The position numbers and the translations under genes were made by a program. The notes under the pieces are model-generated. The model made no database searches. It saw nothing but the letters and a program-made list of their open reading frames with translations, and was not told where the DNA came from. A stretch of DNA of 64,000 nt. It comes from Leptospira ilyithenensis (GTDB taxonomy: Bacteria > Spirochaetota > Leptospiria > Leptospirales > Leptospiraceae). Positions 63,019-64,000 of this stretch are shown here, one piece after another. Where the stretch lies: contig NZ_RQHV01000042.1 in the NCBI RefSeq assembly GCF_004771005.1, forward strand, positions 1 to 64,000, in the 5' to 3' direction. Positions within the stretch are counted from its first letter, which is position 1. Each line of letters starts with the position of its first letter.

Positions 63019-63753
63019 TCATTTGGAAATAATGTTGATTGCAGTTAAGTTGGAATACTTTGCCAGATCGATTACTGTTTCTGCAAAATAATCTGAATTG
63101 ATGAATACAAAATTGGCTCGAATGTTTGTGCTTTTTACTATTTTTCCGATCAAATCATCCAAAGCCTGCAAGGAAGAATTCTCATAAAAAAATTCCGTAT
63201 TGATATTGATTCTCAAATTAGTAAAACTGCTTCTGCCCGCTAAGTAATGATGAAATTTTTCATATATTTCTTCGGCTCCTTTTTTAGAAGGAACTCCTGT
63301 CAGCTCGATTAAGATTTCGGATATGGATAACTCGACTACTTTGATCACATAAGGAAGTGTCTTTTTGTCTACAATCATATCCGGTCCGAGCATTAAGACT
63401 GCTTGGATTTTTTCCATAAGGGAAGCAGTAGTGATAGGCTTCAAAAGGTAAGCACTCACTCTACTTTGGGCCGCACGAACAATCTGATCTTTATCCCCAA
63501 CGGAAGTAAGCATGATCACAGGAGTATTTTTTAAAAAATCCTTTCCCTTTTCCACAAAAGACAAACCATCCAGATAAGGCATCATAATATCACTGATTAC
63601 CAAATCAAATGTCTGGTTACGGATTTTTGTCAGTCCTGCCATACCATCCGCTACATGGACCACTTGGAAATTGTATCGTTCCAACGTATGGATGAGTAGT
63701 TTTGCGGAACTATCATCGTCTTCGGCCAGCAAAACTTTATAAACCTTTTTCAT
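63019..63753 (-). CDS. Response regulator with unassigned C-terminal domain
   Basis: 244 aa. Receiver (about 1-120): acidic pocket LLAEDDDSS, phospho-Asp in LVISDIMMPYLDG, Thr in VIMLTSVG and Lys in YLLKPIT. The C-terminal 120 residues lack a helix-turn-helix; the alternating strands and helices around NLRININTEFFYENSSLQALDDLIGKIV suggest a STAS-like fold, so the output may be protein contact rather than DNA binding. It lies 7 bp downstream of aroC and 52 bp upstream of nuoG on the same strand. Confidence 0.85.
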   Translation of the reverse strand: MKKVYKVLLAEDDDSSAKLLIHTLERYNFQVVHVADGMAGLTKIRNQTFDLVISDIMMPYLDGLSFVEKGKDFLKNTPVIMLTSVGDKDQIVRAAQSRVSAYLLKPITTASLMEKIQAVLMLGPDMIVDKKTLPYVIKVVELSISEILIELTGVPSKKGAEEIYEKFHHYLAGRSSFTNLRININTEFFYENSSLQALDDLIGKIVKSTNIRANFVFINSDYFAETVIDLAKYSNLTAINIISK

Positions 63754-63760
63754 GATTTCC

Positions 63761-64000
63761 TTACTGATTCGGAATAGAATCTAAATTGGCATATTTTAAG
63801 AACCACTTGGGTTGAAGGGCGCGTTGATAAAAGTAAGCATCCACTAACACCAAATTAATGACAGCTTCAACGATCGGTATTGCACGAGGAAGTACGCACG
63901 GGTCATGTCTGCCTTTCGCTTGCAAAATAGTTTCTTTATTTTTATCGTCAACAGTTTTCTGTTCTTTTTTAATCGTGGAAGTCGGCTTGAATGCCGCCCG
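63761..64000 (-). CDS. aroC: Chorismate synthase, C-terminal part (cut by window edge)
   Basis: The last 79 codons and stop of a gene that continues beyond the window. The residues [30 protein letters not shown] match the C-terminal signature of chorismate synthase, which makes chorismate from 5-enolpyruvylshikimate-3-phosphate using reduced FMN. The tail after this signature has normal length. The response regulator ATG is 7 bp after the stop, so they may be co-transcribed. Confidence 0.92.
   Translation of the reverse strand, partial: RAAFKPTSTIKKEQKTVDDKNKETILQAKGRHDPCVLPRAIPIVEAVINLVLVDAYFYQRALQPKWFLKYANLDSIPNQ

Noticed and set aside
1..64000. CRISPR arrays, rRNA or tRNA genes
   Set aside because: No regularly spaced repeats of 25-40 bp, no rRNA signature stretches and no cloverleaf candidates were seen in the gaps.

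Overview
This 64 kb window looks like a chromosome segment of a spirochaete of the family Leptospiraceae, most likely Leptospira. The reasons are moderate-to-low GC, many short-signal lipoproteins, the gene order hrcA-grpE-dnaK-dnaJ behind a perfect CIRCE operator, multi-domain sensor/cyclase proteins, and GC-rich hairpin-laden spacers of a type I associate with Leptospira. The genus call is inference; no rRNA or tRNA gene was seen.

Left part (1-25 kb). An integrase/transposase gene is cut by the window edge. It is followed by a chemoreceptor with an unusual C-terminal domain and a membrane protein. A tightly overlapping five-gene operon follows (3.6-9.9 kb): PqqD-like protein, ATP-grasp ligase, LysA-like PLP decarboxylase, urea-transporter/M23 peptidase fusion, and a TPR protein ending in an apparent beta-barrel. 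It is my best candidate for an undescribed biosynthesis/export system. Next is a signalling block: a protein with two cNMP-binding folds faces an operon of TPR protein, solute-binding lipoprotein and 1032-residue histidine kinase/receiver/cyclase. Ankyrin and SPFH proteins, a TonB-dependent receptor and two lipoproteins follow. A 1.2 kb spacer then holds a decayed VapBC-type toxin-antitoxin module.

Middle (24-38 kb). mltG and murB (cell wall), a family-4/5-type uracil-DNA glycosylase, a seven-repeat propeller lipoprotein and an ArsC/Spx-like protein precede a five-gene operon. That operon encodes circularly permuted ATP-grasp, alpha-E and transglutaminase proteins; one of its two ATP-grasp domains looks catalytically dead.

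Right part (38-64 kb). The heat-shock operon runs on, without a visible terminator, into an oxidoreductase, a YqgE protein and an SDR. Two small regulons follow, each with a palindrome I could pair by eye: MarR/thiolase (GTGTATATACAC at two sites) and HxlR/MaoC/MFS (17-bp ACT...AGT palindrome at two sites). Then come a GGDEF operon with a DUF2961 protein, a GlnD-like uridylyltransferase with a GH13 glucosidase, an FN3-type lipoprotein, a thiolase with its DUF35 partner, nuoG-nuoI, a response regulator and the 3' end of aroC.
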